Shown here piece by piece: positions 60,101 to 64,000 of a DNA stretch of 64,000 nt. Source of the DNA: Ochotona curzoniae (lineage: Eukaryota; Chordata; Mammalia; Lagomorpha; Ochotonidae); NCBI RefSeq assembly GCF_017591425.1, contig NW_024464918.1, positions 6,136,001 through 6,200,000 on the forward strand, written 5' to 3'. The translations under genes were made by a program, and so were the position numbers. The stretch's first letter is position 1; every line of letters begins with the position of its first letter. The notes under the pieces are model-generated. The model was given only the letters and a program-made list of their open reading frames with translations. It was not told the DNA's origin and searched no databases.

Positions 60101-62250
60101 ATAGCAGCCTATATGTTCTGTGCAGCGGTCCTTGTCCTGAATGCTTTTTAATTGATTTTTTAGCATAATCCAAGAAATCAAGTGCCCCCCAGTCTTTTCA
60201 GATTGAGGAACCCGGGGCATATGAAAAGGTTACCTGATGCCACTCAGGGCCCGGGGGAGGGGAGGGAGGTGACAGCACAGGGCCCATTCTCCATTCGCCT
60301 CCCTGTACACTTCCCCAAAGGAAGCACAGAGAAATGAGACAATATCAAAGTCCTGCTTAAATTTTGCTATGCTTCTGATGAAGAAGATATTTTCTCCCAT
60401 CCTAGGGGAATGGATTGCAGGCTTAGGGGGAAAAAAAAACTGTAGCCATAGCCTGCTATTGATTTATGTGCAAAGATAAATTGGCACCAGACAGGGAAAT
60501 CCCTGGCTTTAGGTAATCTTGGGGAATTTACCTGGAGGATCAGGCCTGCGAGATCCCTGCAAAGCAAGAAGCATTTTATCGTACAGAGAGCGATGTTTTG
60601 ATGGCGGAGTTTTTCCTGAGCCAGTAGACACCAGGAAGTCTGACTTGGCTTTGTGACGTTCCAATCCATCTTGAATGCAAATGGCAGCGTGGCTGGCAGC
60701 AGGAACGTCTGTCCTCCTGGGTCCCTCCAGGTCAGCAACATGACCACTGCTGTCTTCTGGTGAGGATGAATCCGTGACTTAGGGAGCATGATGTAAGATG
60801 CATGATCAACCTTTCTCAAAAAAAAAAAATCACAGCTAGGATCACCAATATCTCGTACCCCACACCCCGATTTCTTATGGCAGGCAATGCCTTAAATAAA
60901 GTTGTAATGTTGCTGGGGACAGTTATGTAGATCAGCAGGTGGCAGGGCACAAAGAGGATAATGACTGTGCTCAAATCAAGAGTAATAGGTCAGTGGGAGA
61001 TCCCTCAACACCAGTATTGAGGTTTTGCTGCCAGAATTCTCTCAGTCCGCAGACTTCCCATCAGCTCCGTCCAGAGAGATCCCGTGAAGGCGCTGATGCC
61101 ACTCAGCTGGAATTTCAGCTCAAAGACCAAGTGCCACTCAACTGCGCCCCAGGAGCCGGTTCAACTCTTCATTAGCTCCATTCATAAAGATGCTGAACAG
61201 AATAAACCTATGAATCACCTCCTTTGTGCTTCTCAAATCATCCTTCCGTGGTGGTGGACTTGCTTCTCAAAAAGAAACTCCAGTCTTATGGACAAATCCA
61301 TGTAATGTACAATTAAAGTGATTTGTTTGGAAAATGCAATAAAATTAAATATACTAGGAGGCCAAATATTTAGTTATGAATTAAATACAAATAAAATTAC
61401 ATTTTAAAAGATAAAATATACATAATTAGAAAAAACAATGAAGAATTCTGACCAGGTACAGGTGCATGATGGGAAGGATGAGCCAGGACAATTGCTGTCA
61501 CGTATAGGGCTATGATCGTGTCATGTTGGGGTAAACCTTTTGATTTTATGTCTGTCAGCCTCTGAAGTTTTCAGGGACCAGTACCCAACCATTCATAGCA
61601 TGGCAGGGATCACCTGAGAGGTACCCCAGCTCTAGGCTTAGCTCTTAGCTTCAGTACCCTTGGATAGCCAGGGTCCTAGAAGCGGTTTGGTAAACCAGAT
61701 GCCTTTGCTACATGGAGCCAGCTGGGGCTGTGAGAATAGTGTGTTTGACCTTGGTTCAGACCATTTATCAGAGGCCTATGAGAACAGATGATGTATTTTC
61801 GAGTTCAGCCATGGGGTCATTGATGGACAAAGAGATGAAGACTTACGGTTATAACAAGAAAGGATTGGGGCAGCATGGAGTGTTGTCAGGATCGGTGCCT
61901 GCGACCTATGGGTGTTCTTCTCTCCCCTGGCAGAGTTTACTTATTAATGTGGAAGTGTAGAAGGGACGTCCCGTGTTTGGAAAACCCATTGTGTACGCTG
62001 GCACTACTATTGTTTCTCTGCGGCCTGCAAGCCTTAGTCTAGTTGTACAGAGTCTGCTGCCTGCTCTGTCTCTCTTCAGATCCTATGCCCAGATTCTGGA
62101 ACTTCCTCTTTTCCCTAAATTTCACCTATCGTGTTGTCCTGTCCCTGTCTGTCAACATGTTCATGAATAAAACACCTGTGGCTCTACTTACTGATACGCT
62201 GATAAATATTAGCAACTTTACTCATGGATGGAAACTGCAATTAGGATAAC
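57160..62250. other. Long repeat-poor stretch, no gene shown
   Basis: Five kilobases with no confident SINE, L1 or MIR. A short A-run lies at 60821-60830 and an AT-rich block at 61300-61440. Several overlapping frames on both strands (58366-58916, 59625-59951, 60367-60819) are not supported as genes. Confidence 0.35.
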
Positions 62251-62254
62251 TTGA

Positions 62255-62532
62255 GTGGTGGACCTTTGACATAGCAGTCAGATGTTCACATGGAATGCCT
62301 GTGTCCCATTATCAGGGTGCTGGGTTCAAGGGCTGGCTCCTAACTCCATTTTCCTGCTAATGCACGCATGGGAGGCAGTAATTATGGCTTAAGCAGTTGG
62401 GTCGCTGTGGTCCATGCGGGAAACCCAGATTGAGCTTTTTGGCTCCCAGCTTTCCTGGCCCAGCTCCAACTGTAGCAGGTACCTGGGGAATGAAGCAGCA
62501 AATGGGAGACCTCTCTCTCTGTGTCACTTAAG
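62255..62532 (+). mobile_element. CSINE, plus strand
   Basis: The blocks gcctgtgtcccattatcag, ctcctaactccattttcctgctaatgc, ggtccatgcgggaaacc and aatgaagcagcaaatggg are in order. Confidence 0.65.
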
Positions 62533-62539
62533 ATAATTT

Positions 62540-62642
62540 TAAGAGTTTATTTTAATGCAAAATTTTTAAATTCATATGTAGTTTTCAAAATGCACACTAT
62601 TCATGGACTTCTTCAAGACTATTCGTGCATGAATTTTTAAGA
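62540..62642. mobile_element. Mariner-type fragment between two SINEs
   Basis: The stretch containing attcatggacttcttcaag and gtgcatgaatttttaag resembles the ends of the miniature mariner family. It fills the gap between SINEs at 62255-62532 and 62672-62960. Confidence 0.35.
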
Positions 62643-62671
62643 TATTTTGCAGAGTAAGCTGATGATTTTTA

Positions 62672-62960
62672 ATGTTTTATTTATTCAATTGTATTTGTTT
62701 GAAAAGCAGAGTTACGGGGAGGGATCTTCCAACTACCTACCTACAGCAGGCAGGGTTGGGCCAGGCTCAGCTAGGAGCCAGCATTTGCACTCAGGTCTCT
62801 GTCATGGTGACAAGAACCCAAGCGCTGAGCCATCGTCTACTGCTTCCTGGTTGCATCGGTAGGAAGCTGAACGGGAAGCAAAGGGCAGAGGTGCCAGGAG
62901 GACTGACATGTCCAGCAGAAGTTGGATCTGATGCGCCACCGAACCGGTCTTGCTGCAAAT
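62672..62960 (-). mobile_element. CSINE, minus strand
   Basis: The blocks ttgtttgaaaagcagag, cagctaggagccagc, catcgtctactgcttcc and gatgcgccaccgaaccgg are present. The intact gcgccac end shows a well preserved head. Confidence 0.7.
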
Positions 62961-63169
62961 GTATCTTTTAACTCTGTGATCCAGGAGCTGCTTGAAGTAC
63001 TCTTACACATAATGACAAAATCACATATGGAGACAGTTTCTAGGCAGTGCCCTGCACATGATTGTCAAGAATTGCTTTCAAGAATTTTTTTTTCTTATTT
63101 GATAAAAATGAGATGTTGAGGGGAGGGATACAAGGTAGGAAAAAAGAAACCCTTCTAAGTCAGTACCTA

Positions 63170-63830
63170 TAGAACAAAATCATTTTTCCCTAGCTTTGTA
63201 CTCTTACATTTTACAGGTACACCAAATTAGAAGTAAGCATTTTTACTTTTGATGGACATGCAGTTACATATTCATCTTTTTTTACTTAGTATTACATCAT
63301 AAACATTTTATATTCTTTTACTATAGCATTTTTTATTTATGTTATTTATTTGGAAGGCAGAGAGAGAGAGAGAGATATCTTCCATTCATTCCCCCAAATG
63401 CCTGAACAGCTAGGGCTGGGCAAGGCTGGAGGCAGAAGCCAGAGACCCCATCCAGACATCCTGTATGGGTGGCAGTGATGTGCGTGCTTGGACTGTCACC
63501 TGTTACCCTCCGGGAGGTATGCATTGGGAGGAAGCTGAAATCACATATGGAACCAAGATTCAAACCCAAGTGCCTTGTTATGAGATGTGGGCATCCATTT
63601 GGCATCTGGCCTCTGCACCAAGCATCTACCTTTATTATCCTGGTGTTTTTAATGGCTACATCGTGTTCTATTGTACCTGATACCATGTAATTTATTTCTT
63701 TCTCTGAAGTTTCAGCTGTCATCAACTGTCTTCCTGTACATACTTATAAATACATCTTTGCCTACCTTCATGATAATGTCTGTAAATTCATAATCTTAAA
63801 GCAGCGGATCAAAGGTCCTATGCTTGTACC
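63170..63830 (+). mobile_element. Old L1 3' end split by a SINE
   Basis: Before the SINE are ttactttacttttgatgg-like and taaacattttatattc blocks. After it come aatggctacatcgtgttc, cttataaatacatctttgcc and agcggatcaaaggtcc, the usual L1ME order. Confidence 0.5.
63332..63632 (-). mobile_element. CSINE inserted in an L1 3' end
   Basis: The blocks ttatgttatttatttggaag, gagagagag, ccccaaatgcc, cctgttaccctccggg and gattcaaacccaagtgcc are present. L1 sequence flanks both sides. Confidence 0.7.
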
Positions 63831-63864
63831 TTCCTGAAGCCTTATCCCACTGGCTGTAGTCAAG

Positions 63865-64000
63865 AAGCGCTGGAGAGAGCGTGTGCTATGGAGGGAGACA
63901 GGCACTTGACCTGATCGTCACTGTGCCTCTTACTAAACCGGCCACCCTTGCCAAGGACATTCTTGGCCTCTCCATGTAATACGGGGATGAAAGTGAAAAA
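63865..64000 (+). mobile_element. MIR running off the window end
   Basis: The blocks cactgtgcctcttactaaac, tggcctctccatgtaatac and ggggatgaaagtg match MIR. It continues past the last base. Confidence 0.5.

Noticed and set aside
1..64000. CRISPR arrays, operons, phage or bacterial defence systems
   Set aside because: The window is mammalian nuclear DNA; no regularly spaced repeats or prokaryotic gene organisation is present.

Overview
This is vertebrate (mammalian) nuclear DNA, not a microbial window. It carries MIR, L2, old L1, hAT-Charlie and Tigger fossils, and at least 22 copies of a tRNA-derived SINE of the lagomorph C-repeat (CSINE) type. The copy at 44602-44915 has the pika-like head (gacccag... 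followed by an A box) rather than the head I associate with young rabbit CSINEs, and no young rabbit-type copy is present. I therefore favour a pika (Ochotona) over a rabbit, at moderate confidence. Species and family names come from memory of consensus sequences; no search was possible.

The window is gene-poor. The only segment I can support as coding is a terminal exon on the minus strand at 12751-12481. It has a good splice acceptor, an 89-codon open frame ending in a C-terminal membrane segment, a stop codon, and AATAAA 19 bases further on. I do not recognise the protein. It is either the tail of a larger tail-anchored protein whose other exons lie at higher coordinates, or a 76-residue (or 61-residue) membrane micropeptide encoded by this exon alone. 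Nearly every other open frame is chance, a SINE, an LTR or a CA/GT microsatellite.

Layout: 1-9 kb has SINEs, a 46-bp GT tract and an old L1 split by a SINE. 10.7-12.1 kb has a MIR, a solo gammaretrovirus-like LTR (about 10.9-11.5 kb) and a mariner-type miniature element split by a SINE. 12.4-12.8 kb is the coding exon. 13-20 kb is largely unique sequence with MIR and MER5A relics. 19.7-20.4 kb and 22.0-22.4 kb are unique AT-rich stretches that look like regulatory elements. 20.9-21.8 kb is an old L1 with a Tigger-type DNA transposon inside it. 24-32 kb has L1, hAT, MIR and SINE relics. 32-44 kb has Tigger-type remnants, two long GT tracts, a tandem 70-bp duplication and an L1 fragment. 44.6-45.2 kb is a tail-to-tail inverted SINE pair. 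46-53 kb is mostly unique and includes a complete 213-bp mariner-type element inserted into a MIR, a 12-bp perfect hairpin and a candidate regulatory element near 52.0 kb. 55-57 kb and 62-64 kb are dense SINE clusters, including a SINE nested in a mariner-type element and another in an L1.

No tRNA, rRNA, CRISPR or bacterial-type feature was seen. The layered insertions give a relative age order: MIR/L2/L1 first, then mariner-type and LTR elements, then CSINEs. Repeat boundaries are read by eye and are good to roughly 10-30 bases.
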